Shown piece after piece: positions 37,723-48,151 of a stretch of DNA of 64,000 nucleotides; within the stretch, counting starts at the first letter, position 1; each line of letters starts with the position of its first letter. Position numbers and translations under genes: made by a program. The notes beneath the pieces were generated by a model. It did not search any database, had not been told where the DNA came from, and was given only the letters and a program-made list of their open reading frames with translations. Location of the stretch: positions 1 through 64,000 of the forward strand of contig NZ_PIPS01000004.1 of assembly GCF_003987185.1 (NCBI RefSeq), in the 5' to 3' direction. The stretch comes from Idiomarina aquatica. Its GTDB lineage: Bacteria; Pseudomonadota; Gammaproteobacteria; Enterobacterales; Alteromonadaceae.

Positions 37723-38487
37723 TTAGTTATTTTGCTCGGTGCCGTCCGCATTCTCTGCTTCGTCGTTTTTCACATCAAGCAGCTCAACGGTAAAAATCAA
37801 CGTTGAATTAGGTGGAATTTGACCGCCACCCACTTCACGGTCACCGTAAGCCAATTCAGCCGGTATCACGAAGCGATACTTCGCGCCTTCTTTCATTAGC
37901 TGCAGGCCTTCGGTCCAGCCTGGGATCACTCGGTTTAATGGGAACACGGTCGGTTCGCCACGCTCATAAGAGCTGTCAAATACTTCACCGTTAACCAAGG
38001 TACCTTCATAGTGAACTTCGACGGTATCGTCCGCCGCAGGGCTGACACCCGAGCCTTCTTCCAGCACTTCATACTGAAGTCCTGATTCCGTTACGGTTAC
38101 GCCATCTTTCTTCGCATTTTCCTGCTGATAAGCCGTACCTTGCTCTGCCGCCTTGGTACCCAATACATTTTGACGTTGCTCCATAACCGTCGAACGGAGG
38201 TCATTCAGCAATTTCTCTGCTTCTTCCTCATTCAACTTCACTTCACCTTTCACCGCGTCAACAAAACCTGCAATCACCATGTTACGATCCAGCATAACTT
38301 CGGCTTCTTCTTGCTGGTCGAGGTTACGGCCAACAAAACGACCCACGGATGAGCCGAGCGCGTAGGCTTGTTTTTGTTCTTCGGTTTTTAGCTCTTCCTG
38401 ACTGACTGGGTATTGCTCTTGCTGTGAGCAGGCCGCCAGCGCTAACGTCAGAGCAGACAGCGCTAAAGGCTTTATCACTCGATTCAT
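37723..38487 (-). CDS. fkpA: FKBP-type peptidyl-prolyl isomerase lipoprotein (FkpA-like)
   Basis: A 254-residue extracytoplasmic folding helper. The signal peptide ends in a lipobox, LAAC (Cys20), so unlike soluble E. coli FkpA it should be lipid-anchored. An N-terminal helical dimerisation domain (about residues 30-130) precedes a C-terminal FKBP domain with VEVHYEGTLVNGEVFDSSYERG, VIPGWTEGLQLM and FVIPAELAYGDRE, the expected active-site residues. The acidic tail (ENADGTEQNN) is unusual. The ATG was chosen for its GGAG ribosome-binding site. It stands alone, bounded by a terminator. Confidence 0.9.
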   Translation of the reverse strand: MNRVIKPLALSALTLALAACSQQEQYPVSQEELKTEEQKQAYALGSSVGRFVGRNLDQQEEAEVMLDRNMVIAGFVDAVKGEVKLNEEEAEKLLNDLRSTVMEQRQNVLGTKAAEQGTAYQQENAKKDGVTVTESGLQYEVLEEGSGVSPAADDTVEVHYEGTLVNGEVFDSSYERGEPTVFPLNRVIPGWTEGLQLMKEGAKYRFVIPAELAYGDREVGGGQIPPNSTLIFTVELLDVKNDEAENADGTEQNN

Positions 38488-38581
38488 GTTTTTCTCCAAT
38501 TTGGTCCCGTATTGCTACGGACTATGCCATAATTCCTAAATGAGGTCAGCACCATACTACACAACCACAGGAAGCTTGCCC

Positions 38582-39571
38582 ATGACTTTTCGCGACAAAC
38601 TCTACCTTGTGGCCCTGGCTTTAGTTGTGACAGGCTGCAGCCCGGCACCGGATAAAGTGCATCAAAAAATTCATGCACAACAGGGAACCTATGTCGCTGA
38701 TATAGCAGATGATGGCTCCTTCAGTGTCGTGTCGACCAATGAGAATGGTATCTTACTTTGGCCACGCTATGCGAATGATGCCAAATTTCAATGGCAACAT
38801 GATGACCAGACCTCCCAAATTATCGCGGTAGACGCAAGCTTTGATGGCAGTGTTGTCGCCACCTCGACCCGGGTGGAGTTCGCGTTGTGGGACGCAAAAA
38901 GTGGCGAGAACCTTGGCTTTTGGAAAATCGGCAGTGGTGGTATTCAGGACGTTGCAGTAAGTAACGGCGGTTCAACCATCGTTTTAGCAAAGCGGGATGG
39001 TACGCAAATCGCCTTTAATCCGAGCTCAGGTCGGCGTATCGAATTTTACGGTCATACCGAGCGCGTCAATGTCGTGGATATCTCTGCAAATGGTTTTTAC
39101 GTACTCAGCGGCAGTAATGACGCATCGGCCATTTTGTGGGATACCCGCAGCGGCCAAATTGTCCACAAGTGGGAACATAAAAACCGCGTAACTCAGGTAG
39201 CTCTTCACCCTAACGCAAAGTATGTATTCACTTCCGGAAGTACCGATAACGCCAAAATCTGGCAGTTGCCCGACGGCAGTGAGTACAGCCGGCTGCAATT
39301 TATTGATCGACAAAAAATCTTCAGCAGCGCGCGCTTTAATCAAGATGGCAGCGTGCTGATAACAGGTGCACCTTCACGCCGAATCACACTGTGGGACACC
39401 CAAACCGGCAAGTCACTGAAACACTGGAATGTGGGTTTGGTCGAAGAACGTAACCCCAATAGCGCCGTCGTATTGGCGGTACATTTTTATGACAATGAAA
39501 ACATCGTTCTGAGCGAGAGCTCAGCCGGGCTGGCCGAATGGTGGCAACTTGAATCAAATTGGAATGAGTAA
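38582..39571 (+). CDS. WD40-repeat lipoprotein
   Basis: A 329-residue protein with a lipoprotein signal (VTGC, Cys19) and a single beta-propeller built of about seven WD40-type blades, recognisable by repeated endings such as LLWPRY, FALWDAKSG, AILWDTRSG, AKIWQLPDG and ITLWDTQTG. It is predicted to face the periplasm and to serve as a protein-binding scaffold. Its partner is unknown. Such proteins are uncommon in bacteria but recur in this group of marine gammaproteobacteria. The ATG follows AGGAAG. slyX begins 3 bp after its stop, so they are probably co-transcribed. Confidence 0.85.
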   Translation: MTFRDKLYLVALALVVTGCSPAPDKVHQKIHAQQGTYVADIADDGSFSVVSTNENGILLWPRYANDAKFQWQHDDQTSQIIAVDASFDGSVVATSTRVEFALWDAKSGENLGFWKIGSGGIQDVAVSNGGSTIVLAKRDGTQIAFNPSSGRRIEFYGHTERVNVVDISANGFYVLSGSNDASAILWDTRSGQIVHKWEHKNRVTQVALHPNAKYVFTSGSTDNAKIWQLPDGSEYSRLQFIDRQKIFSSARFNQDGSVLITGAPSRRITLWDTQTGKSLKHWNVGLVEERNPNSAVVLAVHFYDNENIVLSESSAGLAEWWQLESNWNE

Positions 39572-39574
39572 GTA

Positions 39575-39805
39575 ATGACCGATATCCACGAACTTCTCTC
39601 ACGTCTAGAGAGTTTAGAAACGCAGCTAGCTTTTCAGGAAGATACCATCGAATCCTTAAACCAGTTGGTAACTAAACAAAATAATGAATTGAAGACAATG
39701 AGCGAGCGCATGCGCTGGCTCGGCCGTAAACTGAATCAGTTGCAAAATAATGAGTCAGGGCCTGATGCCGACCCAAGTCAGGAACCGCCTCCACCGCATT
39801 ATTGA
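39575..39805 (+). CDS. slyX: SlyX family protein
   Basis: A 76-residue SlyX: a heptad-patterned coiled coil (LLSRLESLETQLAFQEDTIE, then LNQLVTKQNNELK) ending in the hallmark PPPPHY. Function is unknown, although E. coli slyX lies near slyD and rplL-independent FKBP genes; here an FKBP lipoprotein gene is also close (across a divergent WD40 gene). It follows the WD40 lipoprotein by 3 bp. Confidence 0.93.
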   Translation: MTDIHELLSRLESLETQLAFQEDTIESLNQLVTKQNNELKTMSERMRWLGRKLNQLQNNESGPDADPSQEPPPPHY

Positions 39806-39859
39806 AACAACGACGTCTGTCATGTATAACAGATGTTCACTTTTTGTTAATGGAACATT

Positions 39860-40759
39860 ATGTCTGCAAAGCACCCCATTATTGCGGTGACCGGTTCTTC
39901 CGGCGCCGGCACAACCACGACCGGACAGGCAGTTCGCCACATCTTCCGGTCGCTGGAGATTGCCGCCGCCTTCGTTGAAGGCGATAGCTTTCACCGATAC
40001 TCGCGCCCCGAGATGGAGCTCGAGATCCGTAAAGCGCAGGAACAGGGTAAGCACATCAGTTATTTCGGTCAGGAGGCCAACGACTTCGAGCGTTTGCAGG
40101 AGCTGTTTCGTTGCTATGGCAAATCTGGGCAAGGGCAAATCCGCCGATACTTGCACACCTTCGACGATGCCGTGCCCTACAACCAAATGCCGGGTACTTT
40201 TACCCCTTGGGAAGATTTACCCAGCGATACCGACGTGTTGTTTTATGAAGGCTTGCATGGCGGTGTTTCCGGTGAAGGTTATGATGTTGCACAGCACGTC
40301 GATTTGTTGATTGGCATGGTTCCCATTGTAAACCTGGAATGGATTCAGAAACTCATCCGCGATACTCAGGATCGGGGCCACTCACGTGAAGCCGTCACCA
40401 CCAGTATTGTGCGCAGTATGGAAGATTACATTCACCATATCGTGCCGCAGTTCTCCAGAACACACATCAACTTTCAACGGGTACCGACGGTAGATACGTC
40501 CAACCCATTCAGTGCCAAAGACATTCCCTCACTTGATGAAAGCTTCGTCGTGATCCGCTTTCGCGGTATCAAAAACGTTGACTTCCCCTATTACCTGCAA
40601 ATGATTGAGGGCTCTTTTATGTCGCGCACGAATACCTTGGTGGTGCCCGGCGGTAAAATGGCGCTGGCCATGGAGCTCATTCTAACGCCATTGATCGAAC
40701 AGATTATGGAGCGGAAACTCAAAGCCAGAACCCAGCTTGACTGGATCAGCTCCAAATAA
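39860..40759 (+). CDS. prkB: PrkB-type phosphoribulokinase-family protein
   Basis: A 299-residue P-loop kinase of the phosphoribulokinase/uridine kinase superfamily, the PrkB type found in gammaproteobacteria without a Calvin cycle. The P-loop is GSSGAGTTT, followed by VEGDSFHRYSRPE, YFGQEANDF and FYEGLHGG. No ribulose bisphosphate carboxylase is near, so the substrate is unknown. In E. coli prkB is next to yheU and the crp-yhfA region; here yhfA lies about 0.9 kb away, which retains that neighbourhood. It converges on rlmJ. Confidence 0.9.
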   Translation: MSAKHPIIAVTGSSGAGTTTTGQAVRHIFRSLEIAAAFVEGDSFHRYSRPEMELEIRKAQEQGKHISYFGQEANDFERLQELFRCYGKSGQGQIRRYLHTFDDAVPYNQMPGTFTPWEDLPSDTDVLFYEGLHGGVSGEGYDVAQHVDLLIGMVPIVNLEWIQKLIRDTQDRGHSREAVTTSIVRSMEDYIHHIVPQFSRTHINFQRVPTVDTSNPFSAKDIPSLDESFVVIRFRGIKNVDFPYYLQMIEGSFMSRTNTLVVPGGKMALAMELILTPLIEQIMERKLKARTQLDWISSK

Positions 40760-40771
40760 GCTCCAATGCCG

Positions 40772-41632
40772 TCAGGATTCTGCGACCAGCCACCGATAAT
40801 CGCTGCTGGCACCGTCACTCTGAGCCAGTAGCCGCGTCAGATAAGGCAGGATTTCGTTGAGTTCGTTAACCATGCCAAAGGGTGGGTTAATCCAGACAAA
40901 ACCGCAGCCACTTAGGCCTTTCGCTTCATCCGCTGAACGAATCATCAGTTCTATCGCTAATGTTTTCGGCACATCCGGTATGGCAGCGACCGCATCATAG
41001 AAAGCGGCGATTTTGACCGGATCTTTGATGGGAAACCACACCGCATAACTGCCGGTCTGCCAACGCTTTAAACCTTGCTCAAGCGCCGTAGTTACCTGAT
41101 CGAACTCATCGACTTGTTCAAACGGCGGATCAATCAACACCAGTCCGCGTTTCTCATTCGGCGGTAGCTTTGCACTCAGCGCTTGGTAGCCATTTTGGGG
41201 CGCCAGAATTTGTAATTTCTTACTATCACCCAAGGTCACTAAGTTTTTGCGCAGGGTGACCGCATCCTGCTGATGCAGTTCACACACCACAAGCCGATCT
41301 TGAGTTCGCATCAATGCATGAGCAAGCCAGGGTGAGCCCGGATAATGAGCGGGGTCTGCCGAGCCATTATTCAGCGCATTCACGCAAGCAACGTAGTCGT
41401 CTGTAAATGCCGGGCGATGGTCGTCAGCGAGCAAGCGACCGATGCCGTCGCGGTATTCATTGGTTTTTTGCGCTTCTTCCGTGGCAAAATCATAACGGCC
41501 AATACCACCATGAGTGTCCAGCACCAGGTAAGGCTTGGCTTTCTGATTTAAATAGCTAATTGCGCGGGTTAGCAACAGATGTTTGAAAACGTCGGCAAAG
41601 TTACCGGCATGATAAATATGGCGATAATTCAT
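40772..41632 (-). CDS. rlmJ: 23S rRNA (adenine(2030)-N6)-methyltransferase RlmJ
   Basis: RlmJ methylates A2030 of 23S rRNA. The 286-residue protein begins with the highly conserved MNYRHIYHAGNFADVFKH and has the SAM-related block YPGSPWLAHALMRTQDRL and the catalytic LVLIDPPFEQ (a D/NPPF motif). The ATG chosen lies inside the end of yhfA, overlapping its TGA by four bases, so translation is coupled. It is the last gene of the leftward run that starts with astC. Confidence 0.94.
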   Translation of the reverse strand: MNYRHIYHAGNFADVFKHLLLTRAISYLNQKAKPYLVLDTHGGIGRYDFATEEAQKTNEYRDGIGRLLADDHRPAFTDDYVACVNALNNGSADPAHYPGSPWLAHALMRTQDRLVVCELHQQDAVTLRKNLVTLGDSKKLQILAPQNGYQALSAKLPPNEKRGLVLIDPPFEQVDEFDQVTTALEQGLKRWQTGSYAVWFPIKDPVKIAAFYDAVAAIPDVPKTLAIELMIRSADEAKGLSGCGFVWINPPFGMVNELNEILPYLTRLLAQSDGASSDYRWLVAES

Positions 41633-42048
41633 GCGGCACGAATGACATAACTGTGTGTCATTGCAACACTTGCTTCTAGCATTTTGGCGACGGAACAATA
41701 CTTATCGGCTGACAGCGCAACCGCGCGTTCAACGTGCTTTTCTGCGACATCGTGTCCGGTCACTATAAATTCCAGGTGTATCGCTTTAAACACATTCGGT
41801 GTTGCACCAACACGCTCACCTGTAACGGTGCATTCACAGCGCACCACCTTTTGGCGGGCTTTTTCAAGGATACTGACCACGTCAACCGAGGCGCAACTGC
41901 CCGCTGCCATCAGTATCATTTCCATTGGGCTGGGCGCTGTTCCCGGACTGTTGCCGTCCAACACCGTTTGGTGTCCGCTGCCGGATTCGGCGACGAAGGT
42001 AAGCCCATCAACCCACTTTACCGAGGCTGTTAAACGATTGTCTGCCAT
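41629..42048 (-). CDS. yhfA: OsmC-family protein YhfA
   Basis: A 139-residue member of the OsmC/Ohr superfamily, closest to E. coli YhfA: KWVDGLTFVAESGSGHQ and APSPMEMILMAAGSCASVDVVSIL match it almost word for word. Both peroxidatic/resolving cysteine positions are kept (GSCASVD and KYCSVAK). Family members reduce organic peroxides with lipoylated or other thiols, but YhfA itself is poorly studied. The gene lies 7 bp downstream of DUF3802 and overlaps rlmJ by four bases. Confidence 0.93.
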   Translation of the reverse strand: MADNRLTASVKWVDGLTFVAESGSGHQTVLDGNSPGTAPSPMEMILMAAGSCASVDVVSILEKARQKVVRCECTVTGERVGATPNVFKAIHLEFIVTGHDVAEKHVERAVALSADKYCSVAKMLEASVAMTHSYVIRAA

Positions 42049-42055
42049 GGGAACC

Positions 42056-42397
42056 CTAACTGTTTAATTTCTGATCAAAAAGATTTTTCACGAGTCCGAC
42101 GAATTCAACCACAAATTCCTCTTGCTCGGTGGTGGGATGATTGTTGAGGACACTCGACAGGACTTCCTCTAAATCATACATGATGGCATCTGCCTCACGA
42201 ACGATATCAAGCCGTGTTTCCTGCTCCAACTGGTTCTGCTCAAACACCGTGATCATGCTTTCGCCCAGCTTTTCTTCAAGCAGTTCGCGCAGGGTATAAT
42301 CCGCGGTAGACGTAGTACCGGTATTCTGCGCAAACAGCGGTAGCTGGCCCGTTAAATACTGGACCAGCTCAATATACCCGTCGGTGTCAACAATCAT
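42056..42397 (-). CDS. DUF3802-family protein
   Basis: A 113-residue, acidic, largely helical cytoplasmic protein beginning MIVDTDGYIELVQYL, which I recognise as the DUF3802 family of gammaproteobacteria; the assignment is from memory. No motif suggests an enzyme. It lies 12 bp downstream of astD in the same direction and 7 bp before yhfA. Linkage of DUF3802 with astD is seen elsewhere in Vibrio/Shewanella-type genomes, so it may aid arginine catabolism or its control. Function unknown. Confidence 0.65.
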   Translation of the reverse strand: MIVDTDGYIELVQYLTGQLPLFAQNTGTTSTADYTLRELLEEKLGESMITVFEQNQLEQETRLDIVREADAIMYDLEEVLSSVLNNHPTTEQEEFVVEFVGLVKNLFDQKLNS

Positions 42398-42409
42398 AAA
42401 AGGCCTTGA

Positions 42410-43879
42410 TTAAAATTTTAATCCCGGCGCCAGGCTCTCGGGCATTGTCATGCTCGATGCTTCAACGGATGCGACCGGATACGAGCAGTAGTCAGCCGCG
42501 TAATAGGCACTGGCGCGGTGGTTACCACTCGCTCCGATACCACCAAACGGGGCAGCACTGCTGGCTCCTGTAATCGGTTTATTCCAGTTCACAATACCTG
42601 CCCGGATGTGCTTGAAGAAGTAACGATAGGTTGCCTCATCATCACACAAAATGCCTGCAGATAAGCCATAGCGCGTGTTATTTGCTTCTTTAATCGCCTC
42701 ATCCAGTGATGAAAAGCGATAAACTTTTAGCAATGGTCCAAAATATTCTTCATCCGGAATATTTTCAACACCCGTAACGTCAACGATACCTGGTGTGACA
42801 AATCCAGTTTGCGGATCCCGGTGCGTCAACTTAACCAATGACTTACCGCCTAACCGCAACAACTCACTTTGTGCATCGGCCATTCCAGCAGCAGCTTTAG
42901 CTGAAATCATGGCACCCATAAAGGGTTGTGGATCAGCCTCGTAGTCATCAACCACAATATTCTTGGTGACTTCCACCAAACGATCGAGTACCGCCTGACC
43001 TTTTTCGCCGGCTTCGATAAACAGACGGCGCGCACAGGTACAACGCTGACCTGAGGTAATATACGCAGATTGCACGATATTGTGTACCGCGGCATCGACA
43101 TCCGACACATTGGTTACGATGAGTGGGTTATTACCGCCCATTTCCAACGCCAGAATTTTGTCCGGGCGGCCGCCAAACTGTTTATGCAACAAATGCCCGG
43201 TATTGGACGAGCCGGTAAAGTACAGCCCATCAATTTGCGGGTGCACGGACAATGCCTTACCGGTTTCAACTTCACCCTGCACCAAGTTTAAAACGCCAGC
43301 AGGAATACCCGCTTTTTCCCAGAGTTTAACGCTGAATTCAGCCACTTTTGGGGTCAGCTCTGACGGCTTAAATACCACGGTATTACCGGCGATCAGTGCT
43401 GGCACAATGTGTCCGTTGGGTAAGTGACCAGGGAAGTTGTAAGGACCATACACTGCAACGACACCGTGTGGCTTATGACGAATAAAGGCTTTCGCACCAG
43501 GCATATCATTCTCAACCGTGCCGGTGCGTTCATGATACGCTTTTTCAGAAATTGCGACTTTGCCGATCATAGCGCCCACTTCGGTGCGTGTTTCCCAAAT
43601 CGGTTTGCCCGTCTCTTCTGCCATCGTGCGCGCGAGAGCTTCCTTGTTTTCGCCAAGTAGCTCTGAAAAGCGTTTACAAATCGCCAGGCGTTCGTCAAAA
43701 CTGCGCTGTGACCATTCAGGGAACGCTTTGCGCGCCGCCATAACCGCAGCGTCCACTTGGCTCTCGTCAGCCGCCTCGCCAGACCAAACGACTTCGTTAC
43801 GAGCCGGGTCAATCGATTTAAACAATTTGCCTTTACCGGCAGCCCAGCTGCCGTCAATAAACTGTACACTGGAACTCAT
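42410..43879 (-). CDS. astD: N-succinylglutamate 5-semialdehyde dehydrogenase
   Basis: AstD oxidises N-succinylglutamate semialdehyde with NAD+ in the fourth step of the arginine succinyltransferase pathway. The 489-residue aldehyde dehydrogenase has the catalytic cysteine in [11 protein letters not shown] and the general base in [13 protein letters not shown]. An N-terminal [13 protein letters not shown] and the EETGKPIWE motif are characteristic of AstD. It is the third gene of astC-astA-astD, 15 bp after astA. astB and astE are not in the window. Confidence 0.95.
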   Translation of the reverse strand: MSSSVQFIDGSWAAGKGKLFKSIDPARNEVVWSGEAADESQVDAAVMAARKAFPEWSQRSFDERLAICKRFSELLGENKEALARTMAEETGKPIWETRTEVGAMIGKVAISEKAYHERTGTVENDMPGAKAFIRHKPHGVVAVYGPYNFPGHLPNGHIVPALIAGNTVVFKPSELTPKVAEFSVKLWEKAGIPAGVLNLVQGEVETGKALSVHPQIDGLYFTGSSNTGHLLHKQFGGRPDKILALEMGGNNPLIVTNVSDVDAAVHNIVQSAYITSGQRCTCARRLFIEAGEKGQAVLDRLVEVTKNIVVDDYEADPQPFMGAMISAKAAAGMADAQSELLRLGGKSLVKLTHRDPQTGFVTPGIVDVTGVENIPDEEYFGPLLKVYRFSSLDEAIKEANNTRYGLSAGILCDDEATYRYFFKHIRAGIVNWNKPITGASSAAPFGGIGASGNHRASAYYAADYCSYPVASVEASSMTMPESLAPGLKF

Positions 43880-43894
43880 AAAATGAATCTCCTG

Positions 43895-44917
43895 TTACAT
43901 GGCCACGATGCGTGCATCGTCGCCTTGTTCTAATTGTAAATGCTGTGCCTGTTCTGCGGTAACTTGTAGCGTTTCAGCGCCGGGCTGACACATAAGCTGC
44001 GCCGCACGGAAGTGTTCAAGCTGTGTATTACAGACAATATGCGGCTCTAAACCTTGCTCGGGTAGCCGCGCGACAATTTCAACCGGTACCAGCCTGCTAT
44101 TGCGCACACTTTTTAGGTTACACACTTCAGCTTCTACCGTAGGTCCGGCGTCAAAAATGTCGACAAAACCTCGGAAACGTAATCCTTCCGCCTCCAGTAA
44201 CCGCAGTGCCGGACGTGTATTGTCATGCACCTTACCAATAACCGCACGTGCCTCATCCGACAGCAACGCCGTATAAATCGGAAAACGTGGCATCAACTCG
44301 GCAATAAAGGTCTTGTCGCCGACACCACTGAGGTAATCAGCTTTTGGAAAGTCCATCGAAAAGAAGTGCTGCTCCAACCACTGCCAAAACGGCGAGTCAC
44401 CATTTTCGTCAGAAACACCGCGCATTTCAGCAATAACCCAATCACTGAAACGTTGTTTAAACTGCGCCAGGAACAACATCCGAAAACGCGATAACGTACG
44501 CCCATTCATACTATGACGATAGGGTTCGCGTAAAAACAGCGTGCATAATTCCGATACGCCAGTGTAGTCATTACACAACGTCAACGTTTCTAAGGAATTA
44601 TAAATATTCAGCTTTTCCGAGTGGTGAACGGCTTTACCCAATCGATAATGCCAAAACGCTTCGGTTAGGCCGACTGCTGCTTCGATCCCACTCACGCCCG
44701 CAATTTCACCGGACTCGGTGTCTTCCATCACAAATAAGTAACTTTCATCGCCCGGTGTTACCACGTCTTTTTTGGTAAACGCCTGCTTGGCTCGAGCGAT
44801 TCTTCGCTCGAGCAAGGCTTGATCTACCGGCAGCGAGGTAAAGCCATGGCCTGATTCTACGGCGCAGCTGTATAGCGCCTCATAATCAGCTGACTCAATC
44901 GGTCGGATCAGCAACAT
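43895..44917 (-). CDS. astA: Arginine N-succinyltransferase
   Basis: AstA transfers succinyl from succinyl-CoA to arginine, committing it to catabolism. The 340-residue protein matches the usual length. It begins LLIRPIESADYEALY (GNAT-like) and has ETLTLCNDYTGVSELCTLFL and SDWVIAEMRGVSDENG, all typical. A single AstA is encoded; no AruF/AruG paralogue pair is seen. It follows astC by 12 bp and precedes astD. Confidence 0.96.
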   Translation of the reverse strand: MLLIRPIESADYEALYSCAVESGHGFTSLPVDQALLERRIARAKQAFTKKDVVTPGDESYLFVMEDTESGEIAGVSGIEAAVGLTEAFWHYRLGKAVHHSEKLNIYNSLETLTLCNDYTGVSELCTLFLREPYRHSMNGRTLSRFRMLFLAQFKQRFSDWVIAEMRGVSDENGDSPFWQWLEQHFFSMDFPKADYLSGVGDKTFIAELMPRFPIYTALLSDEARAVIGKVHDNTRPALRLLEAEGLRFRGFVDIFDAGPTVEAEVCNLKSVRNSRLVPVEIVARLPEQGLEPHIVCNTQLEHFRAAQLMCQPGAETLQVTAEQAQHLQLEQGDDARIVAM

Positions 44918-44929
44918 AGCTCAGCTCCT

Positions 44930-46159
<1,230 letters not shown>

Positions 46160-46324
46160 TCACTTCCTTATCGCTTGTGCGAATTAATTGATAAGAGTCA
46201 TGGATTAATAGAGTAGCCCGTAATTATGCCAAATTTTAATCAGTTTGTCTGTTTTAATTAGGCGCTGACGCCAGACTATGCGCGGCCTCGGGCGTTTTTT
46301 CAAAAGAACGGAATAACTATTCAG

Positions 46325-46346
46325 CCATGCGCCATTACGGCGCATG
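46325..46346 (-). terminator. Possible terminator hairpin after the HDOD gene
   Basis: CATGCGCC, loop ATTAC, GGCGCATG is a perfect 8-bp stem 24 bp past the HDOD gene stop. No clear U-run follows on the minus strand (GGCTGAATAG), so it may instead be a pause or a mRNA-stabilising element ahead of the ast promoter. Confidence 0.45.
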
Positions 46347-46369
46347 ATTAGTCATAAACAGAAGGGAAC

Positions 46370-47545
46370 TTATTCAGGAACAATCACTTTGGGACGTTTT
46401 AAATTAACATTATTCAGCGTTTTGACGCGCTCGGCACCAATGTCGTGTTTCTTCAGTAAGATCAAACCTTCTTCAACCGAAGCAAGATCAACCTCGCGTA
46501 ATAAACGAAACTCACAAAACGCGTTAGCCTGACCCAACACACGGGCATAATCGGTGTAATCGTCCTGCGTCTTCGCCTGGGTGAAACTCAACAGGTGCTG
46601 GCTTATCGGAACTCGTTGTAAGCCCCAGCCCTCAGCCACCAAGTAGCTCACTTTCTTATCTTGCTCGAGCATTAAATTACGTAAAAAACGTTCATCCGGT
46701 TTCAACTCGACCAGGGCATTGTGTTTATCAGGCGTACTGTCCTTGATTGACTTCATCGCCATTTCGCGTTGAGTGTCATCAAATACCCGCAAATACAATT
46801 TGGTGAGTGCAATTTTACCCAGTTCATGGAACATCCCCAGGGTGTACGCCAGTACCGGATCTTTCAGGCCGTCTTGAGTCGCAATTTCATGCGCAAGAAT
46901 GGCTGTGCCTAAACTGTGATCCCAGATCTTCCGGCGGAATAACGTAAACGGGTGGGTTGATGGCGGCAACCAATATTGCATCACGTACGCGGGCGTTAGA
47001 ATTCTTAGATTCTCCGGCCCCATAAAGCTCATTGCGGTGCGCAAATTTTCTACTTTAACTTGCTTTTGTTTACGCCGTTTGTCGATAAAAGGCGGTTGGT
47101 TAACCGTTTTTAAAACGCCGTTATGGAACCAGTCGAGTCCCTGTACGACGTTTTCGATGCGCCGCATTGACGCCGCCTTAGTGCTGAGAATATCCAGTAA
47201 TTCGGGCAGTTGTTCAGGAAGCGGAATTAACCGTTCACGCACGTAAGTGGCGTCCTCAATACGCTCCAATATACGGTGGTAAATGGCTTCATGAAGCTCG
47301 TCGGAAACGCGATCGGCGTAACGTTGGCGTGCCTGCTTAAGACGTTCCCGTTCATCATGATTAATCTGCTCAACCTGCAACAAGCGTCGCCGCTGTTCCT
47401 GCTTTTCCTCTTCCTTGCCGTCCGCTTTATCGCGGCCTTTGCGGGCAAAAGGCAGACTGATCAGATAGTTGATGAAGCGTTTTTCAAGCCGGATGGCAGG
47501 ATCTTTGCTGCCCCCTTCTGTTGATACTGCAAAAAAATCGTACAT
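46370..47545 (-). CDS. HDOD domain protein
   Basis: A 391-residue cytoplasmic protein. It has a basic, coiled-coil-like N-terminal region (about 25-100, rich in KEEEKQEQRRR) and a C-terminal HDOD domain (about 150-370). The domain keeps GMFHELGKIAL, but it lacks the full metal-binding HD set, as is usual for HDOD proteins, so enzyme activity is not expected. HDOD proteins often act as adaptors in c-di-GMP or stress signalling. It lies between pabA and the ast cluster, all leftward, 18 bp downstream of pabA, so may share the rpe-trpS-pabA transcript. Confidence 0.82.
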   Translation of the reverse strand: MYDFFAVSTEGGSKDPAIRLEKRFINYLISLPFARKGRDKADGKEEEKQEQRRRLLQVEQINHDERERLKQARQRYADRVSDELHEAIYHRILERIEDATYVRERLIPLPEQLPELLDILSTKAASMRRIENVVQGLDWFHNGVLKTVNQPPFIDKRRKQKQVKVENLRTAMSFMGPENLRILTPAYVMQYWLPPSTHPFTLFRRKIWDHSLGTAILAHEIATQDGLKDPVLAYTLGMFHELGKIALTKLYLRVFDDTQREMAMKSIKDSTPDKHNALVELKPDERFLRNLMLEQDKKVSYLVAEGWGLQRVPISQHLLSFTQAKTQDDYTDYARVLGQANAFCEFRLLREVDLASVEEGLILLKKHDIGAERVKTLNNVNLKRPKVIVPE

Positions 47546-47563
47546 TTACGCGTGACGCTCCCG

Positions 47564-48145
47564 CTAATTCCGTGTTTCGAGAAAATTTTGCAACAATTGA
47601 TGCCCTGCCTCTGTCATGACTGATTCGGGATGAAACTGCACACCGTATAACGGCAACTCGGTATGACGAATTGCCATGATTTCCCGACCGAACTGCATGC
47701 TATCAACCCAAGCATCGACGCTAAAACAGCTAGGCAGTGACGATGGTTCAACCACCAGCGAATGATAGCGCGTGACCGTCAGCGGCGCCGGCAAATTGTT
47801 AAATAGTCCTTTAGATGTATGCGTTACCCGTGATGTTTTACCATGCATCACACGCTTTGCTCTAACAACCTCGGCACCAAATACTTGTGCCAGAGCCTGA
47901 TGACCGAGACACACGCCTAAAATTGGCAGCTTCCCGGCAAAAGCTTCGATAGCCGCCAATGAAACGCCCGAATCGTTGGGCGTGCAGGGACCCGGCGATA
48001 TCACCAACGCGGTCATAGCCAGATTCTGCAACTGCGACACCGTCACTTGGTCATTACGATACACCACAACCTGCTCACCGAGTTCTCTAAAGTAGCGAGC
48101 CAGGTTGTGTGAAAACGAATCGTAATTATCAATTAACACCAACAT
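47564..48145 (-). CDS. pabA: Aminodeoxychorismate synthase glutamine amidotransferase component
   Basis: A 193-residue class I glutamine amidotransferase. The catalytic triad is in GVCLGHQAL (Cys), and FHPES (His and Glu). It provides ammonia to PabB for 4-aminobenzoate and folate synthesis. TrpG, the anthranilate synthase subunit, is almost indistinguishable; some bacteria use one protein for both. Absence of trpE or pabB beside it leaves that open. Placement next to astC (argD) is as in E. coli for pabA, so I favour pabA. It follows trpS by 6 bp. Confidence 0.85.
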   Translation of the reverse strand: MLVLIDNYDSFSHNLARYFRELGEQVVVYRNDQVTVSQLQNLAMTALVISPGPCTPNDSGVSLAAIEAFAGKLPILGVCLGHQALAQVFGAEVVRAKRVMHGKTSRVTHTSKGLFNNLPAPLTVTRYHSLVVEPSSLPSCFSVDAWVDSMQFGREIMAIRHTELPLYGVQFHPESVMTEAGHQLLQNFLETRN

Positions 48146-48151
48146 GGTGTA

